Source: a virus. From it: a stretch of 33,542 bases of DNA. The translations under genes were made by a program, and so were the position numbers. Of this stretch, positions 1 to 6,222 are shown in pieces (the first letter of the stretch is position 1; the number at the start of each line of letters is the position of its first letter). Under the pieces are notes generated by a model. That model saw only the letters and a list, made by a program, of their open reading frames with translations. It had not been told where the DNA came from and did not search any database. The DNA is taken from positions 1 to 33,542 of the IMG/VR virus record IMGVR_UViG_3300030104_000822. The stretch is one strand, 5' to 3'.

Positions 1-1
1 C

Positions 2-163
2 TTCTATGGAGAAGAAGTATCATTTAAACCGGATATAAAGCTCGTGGAGGACACTAAACCACCAAAGATAGGTGCATTATCCGGAGAGAAAAAAGTGATA
101 TCCTTTGCAGAGAAAAGAGCATTGGTTAAAGCTAGAAAATTATTAGAGGATAAAGATGAGTAA
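2..163 (+). CDS. C-terminal end of an unidentified charged protein (partial)
   Basis: An open frame enters from the left edge and stops with TAA at 161-163, leaving 53 residues. It is lysine- and glutamate-rich and ends in a likely helix (KRALVKARKLLEDKDE). No catalytic motif is visible and the start lies outside the window. The stop overlaps the ATG of the next gene by 8 nt, so this is probably the tail of an expressed early gene. Function unknown. Confidence 0.6.
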   Translation, partial: FYGEEVSFKPDIKLVEDTKPPKIGALSGEKKVISFAEKRALVKARKLLEDKDE

Positions 164-323
164 AAAAATTAAATGTCAAAGAGAAGGTTGTTCTAATGAA
201 GCATACCCAGAAGATATGGAGAATGGTGCATCTAATCTTTTATTATGTGATGATTGCTATACAGAAATAAGATATTTACTTGCAGATTATTTAGATATAC
301 ATATACAAGATATTAAGATATGA
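156..323 (+). CDS. Small Cys4 zinc-binding-like protein
   Basis: This 55-residue frame starts at ATG 156 inside the end of the preceding gene and stops with TGA at 321-323. Two cysteine pairs are visible: KCQREGC (C-x4-C) near the N-terminus and LCDDC (C-x2-C) about 25 residues later, followed by a probable helix. That spacing suits a small zinc-ribbon fold. Such proteins are common among phage early genes, where they may bind nucleic acid or host proteins. No specific family is recognised, and zinc binding is inferred only from the cysteine spacing. The overlap with both neighbours supports a real gene. Confidence 0.6.
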   Translation: MSKKIKCQREGCSNEAYPEDMENGASNLLLCDDCYTEIRYLLADYLDIHIQDIKI

Positions 324-335
324 GAGTTGCACAGA

Positions 336-512
336 ATGATTATGTATGATATCATAAACATAGACAAAGTTATGACAAAAATAAAACCTATAATAAGAGT
401 ACCAAATATTGTGGCAAAAAATTTACTTGACACAAGATATAGGCAGAGGATTGTGAAGAACAAAAAGAAATATAATAGAAGGAGAAATAAAAATGTATGT
501 GATAGCACATAG
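336..512 (+). CDS. ArfA-like (alternative ribosome-rescue factor) small basic protein
   Basis: A 58-residue strongly basic protein. Its C-terminal half contains LLDTRYRQRIVKNKKKYNRR. As I recall it, E. coli ArfA has [20 protein letters not shown] followed by YMRKGK. The two share an N-x-x-x-x-x-L-x-D spacing, then [FY]-R-Q-R-[VI]-x-K-N-K-K, then a Tyr and an Arg/Lys tail, with about three residues missing after KNKK. ArfA binds stalled ribosomes lacking a stop codon and recruits release factor 2; the basic tail enters the empty mRNA channel. ATG 336 is chosen. TTG 327 and ATG 372 are alternatives, and none has a strong ribosome site. The 3' end overlaps the next gene by 20 nt. Function here is inferred from similarity alone. 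Confidence 0.55.
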   Translation: MIMYDIINIDKVMTKIKPIIRVPNIVAKNLLDTRYRQRIVKNKKKYNRRRNKNVCDST

Positions 513-705
513 TTTATTTAAATCAAATAAGTGGTTAAGAGAATGTCCTTGGGAGGAGAACTTTCCAGTAGACCAGTTAGTTGATGACAATAATAGAATA
601 TTAAAATTTAAAACAAAACAAGAAGCTCTGGATAATTTAAAATCCTGGGGAGTTAATGTGAGCATTGCTCATGAACAAGGTGTAACAATAGAAGGTATAA
701 ATTAA
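493..705 (+). CDS. Small phage protein of unknown function
   Basis: A 70-residue protein starting at ATG 493, preceded by a good Shine-Dalgarno (AGAAGGAG, 479-486), and ending with TAA at 703-705. It starts MYVIAHSLF and continues with ILKFKTKQEALDNLKSWGVN, the kind of short alpha/beta segment seen in many small phage hypothetical proteins. It has no cysteine and no membrane segment. The start overlaps the ArfA-like gene by 20 nt and the stop overlaps the next ATG (TAATG), so it sits in a translationally coupled string. I do not recognise a named family. Confidence 0.6.
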   Translation: MYVIAHSLFKSNKWLRECPWEENFPVDQLVDDNNRILKFKTKQEALDNLKSWGVNVSIAHEQGVTIEGIN

Positions 706-797
706 TGACTGAAATATTTATGTTATATTATTTTTTAGGCGGAATACTATTAGGAATGTTTTTAATTTTATTAGCATATCTTTTAACCAAAAAATAG
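705..797 (+). CDS. 30-residue single-pass membrane peptide
   Basis: ATG 705 overlaps the preceding stop (TAATG) and the frame ends with TAG at 795-797, giving 30 residues. Nearly the whole peptide is one hydrophobic helix (LGGILLGMFLILLAYLL) capped by two lysines, so it probably spans the inner membrane with the positive end in the cytoplasm. The TAG is fused to the strong Shine-Dalgarno (AGGAGG) of the next gene. No function can be assigned. Confidence 0.5.
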   Translation: MTEIFMLYYFLGGILLGMFLILLAYLLTKK

Positions 798-805
798 GAG
801 GTAAA

Positions 806-1054
806 ATGTACGACCCAGTAGTAATAACAATGTTAGAAAAGAATGTGAAGGATTTACAAGAACAATTAAAAAACTCTCACATTAGAATTAAACAGTTAAA
901 TGAAGAGAATTATAAATTAAGAAGAGCATTAGGCATAGAAAAAGATAACGGAAAAAACATAACTAATTCTTCTGATGGAGTGTGGTTAGGAGATGCACAG
1001 ATGCCTGATGCGGAGCATTTAAAAAAACAGTCTAGTATAGATAAAGATGAGTAA
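806..1054 (+). CDS. Small coiled-coil protein
   Basis: An 82-residue protein with a near-perfect Shine-Dalgarno (AGGAGGTAAA) directly before ATG 806. Residues 8-45 (LEKNVKDLQEQLKNS onward to LRRALG) have heptad-like leucine and isoleucine spacing and a high charge, predicting a coiled coil and probably a dimer. The rest is polar and likely disordered. It ends in DKDE, and the stop overlaps the next ATG by 8 nt. Function unknown; the strong ribosome site suggests abundant early expression. Confidence 0.65.
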   Translation: MYDPVVITMLEKNVKDLQEQLKNSHIRIKQLNEENYKLRRALGIEKDNGKNITNSSDGVWLGDAQMPDAEHLKKQSSIDKDE

Positions 1055-1187
1055 GGCAAGAGAAAGAAGATTAAAGGCAACCGGTAAATGGTTTAAGAAA
1101 AATGAAAGGCCAGAAAATTTATGGTACAACCACATCTTTCCTATTGCGTTATTAATAAGTTTATTTTTTTTAATTTATAATTTATAG
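1047..1187 (+). CDS. 46-residue basic membrane-anchored protein
   Basis: ATG 1047 overlaps the end of the coiled-coil gene and the frame stops with TAG at 1185-1187. The first 27 residues are very basic (MSKARERRLKATGKWFKK), followed by one hydrophobic helix (IFPIALLISLFFLIYNL) that reaches the C-terminus. This predicts a tail-anchored protein with a cytoplasmic basic domain. The stop overlaps the Shine-Dalgarno of the next gene (TAGGAG). No family recognised; the compact packing is the main support. Confidence 0.5.
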   Translation: MSKARERRLKATGKWFKKNERPENLWYNHIFPIALLISLFFLIYNL

Positions 1188-1196
1188 GAGTTTGAA

Positions 1197-1382
1197 ATGA
1201 ATAATCTTTGGGATAAAGATGCAAAAAAAATGTATCGAAAATTATTTAGAGAGTACAAACGAGAGGGTTGCTCTAATGAAGAGGCAAAAAGATATGCTGA
1301 AAACGATTGTAAAAACAGCATCGGACTTGATATTTTTTCAGCAGGAAAAGTTTATAAAAATAAGTTAGAAGATTTTGATTGA
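1197..1382 (+). CDS. Small charged helical protein, function unknown
   Basis: A 61-residue protein with Shine-Dalgarno TAGGAG eight bases before ATG 1197. It is charged and mostly helical (DKDAKKMYRKLFREYKREG then SNEEAKRYAENDCKNS), ending with TGA at 1380-1382. Two cysteines about 13 residues apart do not form a recognisable zinc motif. The last codons overlap the -35 box of a consensus sigma70 promoter, so this gene seems to close the first small-gene cluster. No function assigned. Confidence 0.6.
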   Translation: MNNLWDKDAKKMYRKLFREYKREGCSNEEAKRYAENDCKNSIGLDIFSAGKVYKNKLEDFD

Positions 1383-1518
1383 CATAAAAAAATATCTCGA
1401 TATAATATATAAATATTTTAATATAATAATTAATATAATAATTAATATATTTATTTTATTATTATCCTTATGGGTATTATATATTTTTATTATGATGTTT
1501 TATTATACTTTTAAATAA
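1375..1518 (+). CDS. Possible small membrane protein in the AT-rich leader (doubtful)
   Basis: A 47-residue frame from TTG 1375 to TAA 1516-1518. The first half is low-complexity Ile/Asn/Tyr imposed by the AT repeat. The second half (IFILLLSLWVLYIFIMMFYY) reads like one transmembrane helix. The start overlaps the previous stop, and a weak AGAAG lies upstream. Against it, a consensus promoter and tandem repeat lie inside, which alone could produce this composition. It is listed because it is the only frame that covers this gap. Confidence 0.22.
   Translation: MIDIKKYLDIIYKYFNIIINIIINIFILLLSLWVLYIFIMMFYYTFK
1379..1406 (+). promoter_or_regulatory. Consensus sigma70 promoter upstream of the replication genes
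   Basis: TTGACA (1379-1384), a 16-bp spacer, then TATAAT (1401-1406). Both hexamers match the bacterial consensus exactly. Transcription would begin near 1413, just before an AT-only repeat, and run into the primase-helicase gene. It implies that host RNA polymerase reads the replication genes. The region is AT-rich, so a chance TATAAT is likely, but a perfect TTGACA at the right distance is not. Confidence 0.7.
1420..1449. repeat. AT-only tandem repeat, candidate replication origin
   Basis: Two and a half copies of the 12-mer AATATAATAATT run from 1420 to 1449, inside about 100 bp with almost no G or C (1401-1510). It lies just after a consensus promoter and before the primase-helicase gene. 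In T7 the primary origin is an AT-rich stretch directly downstream of promoters, so this arrangement fits a transcription-primed origin. The origin role is inference from layout. Confidence 0.4.
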
Positions 1519-1539
1519 ATAAAAAGAAAGGAAAATAAA

Positions 1540-1620
1540 TTGATAGGATTAGAATTTATATTAATATACACTGCGATATACACTATCATAGGTTTAAGCA
1601 ATAGCATAGGTATGATGTGA
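1540..1620 (+). CDS. 26-residue hydrophobic leader peptide coupled to primase-helicase
   Basis: TTG 1540 follows a clear Shine-Dalgarno (AGAAAGGAAAATAAA), and the frame ends at TGA 1618-1620. The peptide is hydrophobic (IGLEFILIYTAIYTIIGLS) and could be one membrane helix. Its stop overlaps the ATG of the primase-helicase gene (TGATG). That gene has no strong ribosome site of its own, so translation of the peptide probably delivers ribosomes to it. Whether the peptide itself acts or serves only as a coupling leader cannot be told. Confidence 0.45.
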   Translation: MIGLEFILIYTAIYTIIGLSNSIGMM

Positions 1621-3254
1621 TGCAGAGTAAGTGGATAAGCAGAGGAGAATGCCCTTCGTGTGGGTCAAGTAATGGTTACAACATTCATGTTGATGGACAT
1701 GCCTTCTGCTTTTCCTGTAACAAAAGATTTAACAATGTAGGAGAGGCAAAAGTGCAAAGCAAAGTAGTAGAAATACAAAATAAAATTTCTAGCACAGGAG
1801 ATTATGGGAGTATAACTGATAGAAGAATATCAGAACAAACTGCTAGAAAATACAGAACAAAATTAAGAAGGAATGGTACAGTAATAACACACCATTACTA
1901 TGAATATTTTAATACAGATGGTAGCCATGTTGCTACAAAGATTCGCCAGGTAGAAGGTAAAAGAATATGGTCTCAAGGAGATATGGGAGATGCCTTACTG
2001 TTTGGTCAAAACTTATTTAAGTCAGGCGGAAAATATATTACTATCGTTGAAGGAGAGATAGATGCCATGTCTACTTACGAAATGTTAGGTAGCAAGTGGG
2101 CGGTGGTGTCAATCAAGAATGGAGTACAAAGTGCTGTGCAGAATTGTAAACAACACTTGGAGTACCTAAACAGTTTCGATAATGTTGTTGTATGTTTTGA
2201 TAACGACAAGCCTGGGATTGAGGCCTCACAAAAGGTTGCTCAATTATTTGAACCTAACAAGTGTAAGATTGTAAGATTAGATTACAAAGACCCTAACGAA
2301 TATCAGAAGATTGGAAAGTCAAAGGAGTTTGTTCAGGACTGGTGGAGTGCAGAATCATACACACCGGCAGGCATAATGAACCTTGCCAAGTTAGGAGACT
2401 CTTTGTATGAAGAAGATTATTGTGAAACTATACCCTATCCTTGGAGTGCTATGAACGAAAAAACATATGGCATGAGAACAGGAGAGTTAGTTACATTTAC
2501 TTCCGGTGCCGGCATGGGTAAGTCTTCAATCATGCGTGAGTTGATGCACCACATTCTTAAAAACTCTAATGACAATATAGGAATACTAGCATTGGAAGAG
2601 AGTACAAAGAATACTGCCTTCAACATCATGTCAGTAGAAGCCAATCAAAGATTATACATAAAAGAAATACGTAATCAATTTTCAAGAGAACAATTAAATC
2701 AATGGCAGAAAGATACGATTGGTTCTGGTAGGTTCTTTGCCTTCGACCACTTTGGTTCAATAGGTAATGATGAGATACTATCTAGGGTTAGATACATGGC
2801 CAAGTCTTTAGATTGTAAGTGGATATTTTTAGACCATTTATCTATCCTAGTTAGTGGGCAAGATGAAGGAGATGAAAGAAAATCTATTGATGTATTGATG
2901 ACTAAATTACGTTCACTGGTAGAAGAAACTGGAGTTGGTTTATTATTAGTATCACATCTTCGTAGACCATCAGGAGATTTAGGACACGAGAATGGAAAGG
3001 AAGTTACTCTATCACATTTGAGAGGGAGTGCAAGTATTGCTCACCTATCTGATAGTGTGATTGCTTTAGAAAGAAATCAACAAGCAGATGATGAAGTTAT
3101 AGCATGCACAACAACAATTCGTATATTAAAGAATAGATATACTGGAGAGACAGGTGTATGTTCTTACTTGCATTATGATAAAAAGTCTGGTAGAATGTCA
3201 CAAATAGACAATCCTTTTGAAGATGAATTTAACGAAGCACAAGGAGTAATGTAA
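1620..3254 (+). CDS. T7 gp4-like primase-helicase
   Basis: A bifunctional replisome enzyme of 544 residues, close to T7 gp4 (566). In order: an N-terminal zinc-binding primase domain (CPSCGSSNGY, then CFSCNKRF); a Toprim primase core with VEGEIDAM near residue 145 and VVCFDNDKPG near 190; and a RecA-type hexameric helicase with Walker A SGAGMGKSS (lysine near 301), Walker B WIFLDHLSIL, and the later SHLRRPSGD and HLRGSASIAHLSD segments. It makes primers on the lagging strand and unwinds DNA ahead of the polymerase encoded nearby. ATG 1620 is chosen over GTG 1617 because it forms a TGATG junction with the leader peptide. The stop overlaps the next ATG. Confidence 0.95.
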   Translation: MQSKWISRGECPSCGSSNGYNIHVDGHAFCFSCNKRFNNVGEAKVQSKVVEIQNKISSTGDYGSITDRRISEQTARKYRTKLRRNGTVITHHYYEYFNTDGSHVATKIRQVEGKRIWSQGDMGDALLFGQNLFKSGGKYITIVEGEIDAMSTYEMLGSKWAVVSIKNGVQSAVQNCKQHLEYLNSFDNVVVCFDNDKPGIEASQKVAQLFEPNKCKIVRLDYKDPNEYQKIGKSKEFVQDWWSAESYTPAGIMNLAKLGDSLYEEDYCETIPYPWSAMNEKTYGMRTGELVTFTSGAGMGKSSIMRELMHHILKNSNDNIGILALEESTKNTAFNIMSVEANQRLYIKEIRNQFSREQLNQWQKDTIGSGRFFAFDHFGSIGNDEILSRVRYMAKSLDCKWIFLDHLSILVSGQDEGDERKSIDVLMTKLRSLVEETGVGLLLVSHLRRPSGDLGHENGKEVTLSHLRGSASIAHLSDSVIALERNQQADDEVIACTTTIRILKNRYTGETGVCSYLHYDKKSGRMSQIDNPFEDEFNEAQGVM

Positions 3255-3532
3255 TGAATTGTTGGCACTGCGGAGTAGAACTAATATGGGGTGGAGACCA
3301 TGACCTTGAAGAAGAAGACCATTATGATATTGTTACTAATTTAAGTTGTCCTAAATGTGAAACACATGTAGACGTATATCATAAGTTTGATTTTCCTACT
3401 ATGAAAAAACAACAAGAGTTATTTAGTGAACCTGAGATGTGGAGTCATTATTGTCCAGAAGAAAAATCAGAAATGGAAATAGGTAAAGGAGAAGACTGTA
3501 GTTGGTGTGGAGCAAATGAAAGTAGTTCTTGA
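3254..3532 (+). CDS. Zinc-ribbon protein between helicase and polymerase
   Basis: A 92-residue protein starting MNCWHCGVELIWGGDHD, with a second pair CPKCETHVDVYHKF about 25 residues on; two C-x2-C pairs give a classic zinc ribbon. A further HYC and CSWC near the C-terminus might hold a second metal. Proteins with this N-terminus are familiar among marine phage hypotheticals, but their role is not established to my knowledge. Shine-Dalgarno GGAG lies 8 bases before the ATG. Its 3' end overlaps the DNA polymerase start, so a role with the replisome is possible but unproven. Confidence 0.75.
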   Translation: MNCWHCGVELIWGGDHDLEEEDHYDIVTNLSCPKCETHVDVYHKFDFPTMKKQQELFSEPEMWSHYCPEEKSEMEIGKGEDCSWCGANESSS

Positions 3533-5162
3533 TATTGAGACAGATGGATTTAATCCTAGCAAGATACATTGTATAGTGGCAAAGGATATAGATACTAATA
3601 CTGTATATGTATGGGACTCATCTAACATGTATGGTTTTAAAAGTTGGGCTAAAGGTGTAGATAAATTTATCATGCATAATGGTTTATCTTTTGATGCTCC
3701 TGTTTTAAATAAATTATTAGATGCAGAGATACTTCCAGGTAATATTGTAGATACATTAATATTATCTCAGTTATTTAATCCTATAAGAGAAAAAGGTCAT
3801 GGCCTTAAAGCATGGGGAGAAAAACTAAACATGCTTAAAGGTGGTGAGGGAGTAAACTTTTTAAAATATAATAAAGCTATGTTAGATTATTGTAAACAAG
3901 ACGTAGAGATTACACACGCTGTTTACAAAGAGTTGTTAAAAGAAAGTAAAGGGTTTACAAAAGAGTCTATAGATTTAGAACATGATATTAGATTAATCAT
4001 AGACCAACAAGAGAAGAATGGTTTTGCTTTTGATATAAGAAAAGCACAGGAGTTATTAGCAAAACTAAAAGATGATATCTATGATTTAGAACAATGGTCT
4101 TTGGAAGAGTTTGAACCCACCATTGTAGAGATGAAGACGAAGACAAAGGAGATACCTTTCAACATAGGTTCTCGTCAGCAGATAGCAGATAGGTTGATGA
4201 AGAGAGGTTGGAAACCAAAACAGTTTACTGATAAAGATAATATTATAATTAATGAAGCTGTTTTAAAAACAATTAAAGAGCCAGAGTTGAAACTAACTGC
4301 AGAAAGATTTGCAAAGTATTTCTTACTGCAGAAAAGGGCAGTAATGGTAGAGTCTTGGATTGAGGCATGTGACACTAATAATAGAGTACATGGAAGAGTA
4401 ATGACATTACGAACTGTTACTGGTCGCATGGCACATAACTCACCTAACATGGCACAAGTGCCGGCTACATACTCACCTTATGGTAAAGATTGTAGAGGTC
4501 TCTGGACTATATCAGATACTATAAATTATAAATTGGTAGGCACTGATGCTAGTGGTTTAGAGTTACGTTGTCTTGCACATTATCTTAATGATACATCTTA
4601 TACAGATGAGATATTGAATGGAGATATACATACAAAAAATATGGAGTTGGCCGGTATAAAAGATAGAGACCAGGCAAAGACTTTTATATATGCTTTTCTT
4701 TATGGTGCTGGTGCAGAGAAGATAGGTAAGATAGTAGGAGCTGGAAAACAACAGGGTAATGTTTTAATTAATAGGTTCTTATCTAACTTACCTTCTCTTA
4801 AAAGACTACGTAGTCAGGTAGAAAGTGCTGGCTATAAAGGAAGAATAAAAGCTATTGATGGTAGGTACTTAAAAGTTAGGAGTCCGCATTCGGCATTAAA
4901 TACTTTATTACAAGGAGCAGGTGCAATTATTTGTAAGCATTGGTTACTAAGAATTATACACAGAGTTTATAATAAAAAACTAGATGTAAAACTTGTGGCC
5001 TCTGTGCATGATGAGTACCAGTTTGAAGTACATAATAAAGATATATCAGAGTTTTGTAATATTACAAAGATAGCTATGAAAGAAACGGAGAACTTATTAA
5101 AACTAAGATGTCCTTTAGATAACGATTACAAGGTAGGAGTAACATGGGCAGAAACTCATTAG
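3516..5162 (+). CDS. T7-type family A DNA polymerase with 3'-5' exonuclease
   Basis: The replicative polymerase, 548 residues from ATG 3516 (GTG 3507 is an alternative), shorter than T7 gp5 (704). Proofreading motifs: DIETDGF (D6, E8), HNGLSFDAP and YCKQDVEITHAVY. Polymerase motifs: TDASGLELR (motif A, D344), RDQAKTFIYAFLYGAG (O-helix) and VHDEYQF (motif C, H498-D499-E500). RSPHSALNTLLQGAGA closely resembles T7 gp5. The residue matching E. coli Pol I Phe762 is Tyr392, as in T7; tyrosine here has been associated with virulent marine phages. The length suggests the thioredoxin-binding insert is reduced or missing. It overlaps genes at both ends. Confidence 0.95.
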   Translation: MKVVLDIETDGFNPSKIHCIVAKDIDTNTVYVWDSSNMYGFKSWAKGVDKFIMHNGLSFDAPVLNKLLDAEILPGNIVDTLILSQLFNPIREKGHGLKAWGEKLNMLKGGEGVNFLKYNKAMLDYCKQDVEITHAVYKELLKESKGFTKESIDLEHDIRLIIDQQEKNGFAFDIRKAQELLAKLKDDIYDLEQWSLEEFEPTIVEMKTKTKEIPFNIGSRQQIADRLMKRGWKPKQFTDKDNIIINEAVLKTIKEPELKLTAERFAKYFLLQKRAVMVESWIEACDTNNRVHGRVMTLRTVTGRMAHNSPNMAQVPATYSPYGKDCRGLWTISDTINYKLVGTDASGLELRCLAHYLNDTSYTDEILNGDIHTKNMELAGIKDRDQAKTFIYAFLYGAGAEKIGKIVGAGKQQGNVLINRFLSNLPSLKRLRSQVESAGYKGRIKAIDGRYLKVRSPHSALNTLLQGAGAIICKHWLLRIIHRVYNKKLDVKLVASVHDEYQFEVHNKDISEFCNITKIAMKETENLLKLRCPLDNDYKVGVTWAETH

Positions 5163-5581
5163 AGCCAAAGACAGAAGATAGAAAGAAGTTTGACCTGGAT
5201 TTACAGTATGGTCAAGTAAGAGAAAAGATTGTGGCCGACATGCTACAAGATAAAAAAATAGAAGTAAAGTCTGAAAGAGGTATGTGGTTACAGACAGGTA
5301 ACATAGCTATAGAATATGAAAGCTATGGTAAACCTAGTGGTATTAATGCTACTAACTCAGACTATTGGTTTCATAATTTATGTGTGGGAGATGAAGTGTT
5401 TGGCACATTAGTGTTTGAAACAAAGATGTTAAAGAAAATTATTAATGCATCTATTAATAATAACCAGGTTAGGAGTGTATCTGGTGGAGACCATAACGCA
5501 TCTAGAATGTATTTACTAAATATACAGAATCTTTTTTCTCAAAATATAATTAAAAATTCAACAGGAGATGTCAATGACTAA
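5144..5581 (+). CDS. PD-(D/E)XK nuclease-like protein (possible endonuclease)
   Basis: A 145-residue protein with Shine-Dalgarno AGGAG before ATG 5144, overlapping the polymerase end by 19 nt. The core is QVREKIVADMLQ, KKIEVKSERGMW, GNIAIEYESYGKPSGI and NSDYWFHNL. The E-x-K of IEVKSE, with a following hydrophobic strand carrying IEYE, fits the catalytic pattern of the restriction-endonuclease-like superfamily. T7-type phages carry an endonuclease I of this superfamily for Holliday junctions near the polymerase, so a resolvase or host-DNA nuclease role is plausible. It is not recognisably T7 gp3. The catalytic aspartate before IEVKSE is not certain. Confidence 0.55.
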   Translation: MGRNSLEPKTEDRKKFDLDLQYGQVREKIVADMLQDKKIEVKSERGMWLQTGNIAIEYESYGKPSGINATNSDYWFHNLCVGDEVFGTLVFETKMLKKIINASINNNQVRSVSGGDHNASRMYLLNIQNLFSQNIIKNSTGDVND

Positions 5582-6182
5582 AGAGACATGGAAACAAATT
5601 ATATATCCAATTTTTTTTAGAGGTTATGAAATAAGTAACGAAGGTAATATAAGAACTAATTGGAAAAAACATGCTAATCAATATAAAAGAGAACAACAAG
5701 AAACTTGGAGAGAACACAAAACATTTAAATATCATAAAGGAAAAAAAACTACAAGTCCTAATAAAAAGTATGTGCAGACAAGATTGAATATTAATAATGA
5801 TGAATTAGAAAAACAAACAGACCATAATTATTATAAGAAACACAAAAATACAACCACTAGGAGTTTAGATGTTCATAGATTAGTTGCACTACATCACATA
5901 GAACTTAAACCAAGTAATCTAAAAGGTTTAAATATGACAGATGAAGAATGGAAAAATGTTCCTAACGTATTAAAAGATTTTGTAAGAGAATGTATAATAG
6001 TTAATCATAAAGATAATAATGGTTTAAATAATAACGTTAGTAATTTAGAATTTTGTACTCAAAAATATAATACTCAACATTATTATAGAGAACATTTTAC
6101 AGAAGAAAAAAGAGAAGAGAGTAGAAAAAAAACATTAGAAGGATTAAAAAGAAAAAAAGTATTGACAGTAAATAATTTTTAA
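5574..6182 (+). CDS. NUMOD4/HNH free-standing homing endonuclease
   Basis: A 202-residue protein. The N-terminus has a NUMOD4-type element (GYEISNEGNIRTN), the middle DVHRLVALHHI, and the HNH core IIVNHKDNNGLNNNVSNLEF followed by CTQKYNTQH. In this family, VNHxDxNxxNNxxxNLE supplies the metal-binding and catalytic histidine and asparagines. Such enzymes cut a specific site in related genomes and spread their own gene. ATG 5574 is chosen because AGGAG lies 6 nt upstream; ATG 5568 is too close to it. The gene is more AT- and lysine-rich than its neighbours, consistent with recent insertion, and carries the -35 box of the next promoter in its 3' end. Confidence 0.85.
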   Translation: MTKETWKQIIYPIFFRGYEISNEGNIRTNWKKHANQYKREQQETWREHKTFKYHKGKKTTSPNKKYVQTRLNINNDELEKQTDHNYYKKHKNTTTRSLDVHRLVALHHIELKPSNLKGLNMTDEEWKNVPNVLKDFVRECIIVNHKDNNGLNNNVSNLEFCTQKYNTQHYYREHFTEEKREESRKKTLEGLKRKKVLTVNNF

Positions 6183-6190
6183 TATACAAT
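6162..6190 (+). promoter_or_regulatory. Sigma70-type promoter for the ssDNA-binding protein gene
   Basis: TTGACA (6162-6167), a 17-bp spacer, then TACAAT (6185-6190). The -35 is perfect and the -10 has one mismatch. Transcription would start near 6197, giving a leader of about 26 nt that carries the AAAGGAG ribosome site of the gene at 6223. The -35 box lies in the last codons of the HNH gene, so this promoter lets the DNA-binding protein be made independently of the upstream operon. Confidence 0.65.
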
Positions 6191-6222
6191 ATAAGTTTAT
6201 TAACTAAAAAAGGAGTACACCA

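Noticed and set aside
427-432. TTGACA inside the ArfA-like gene
   Set aside because: No -10-like hexamer is found 15-19 bp downstream, so it is probably a chance match.
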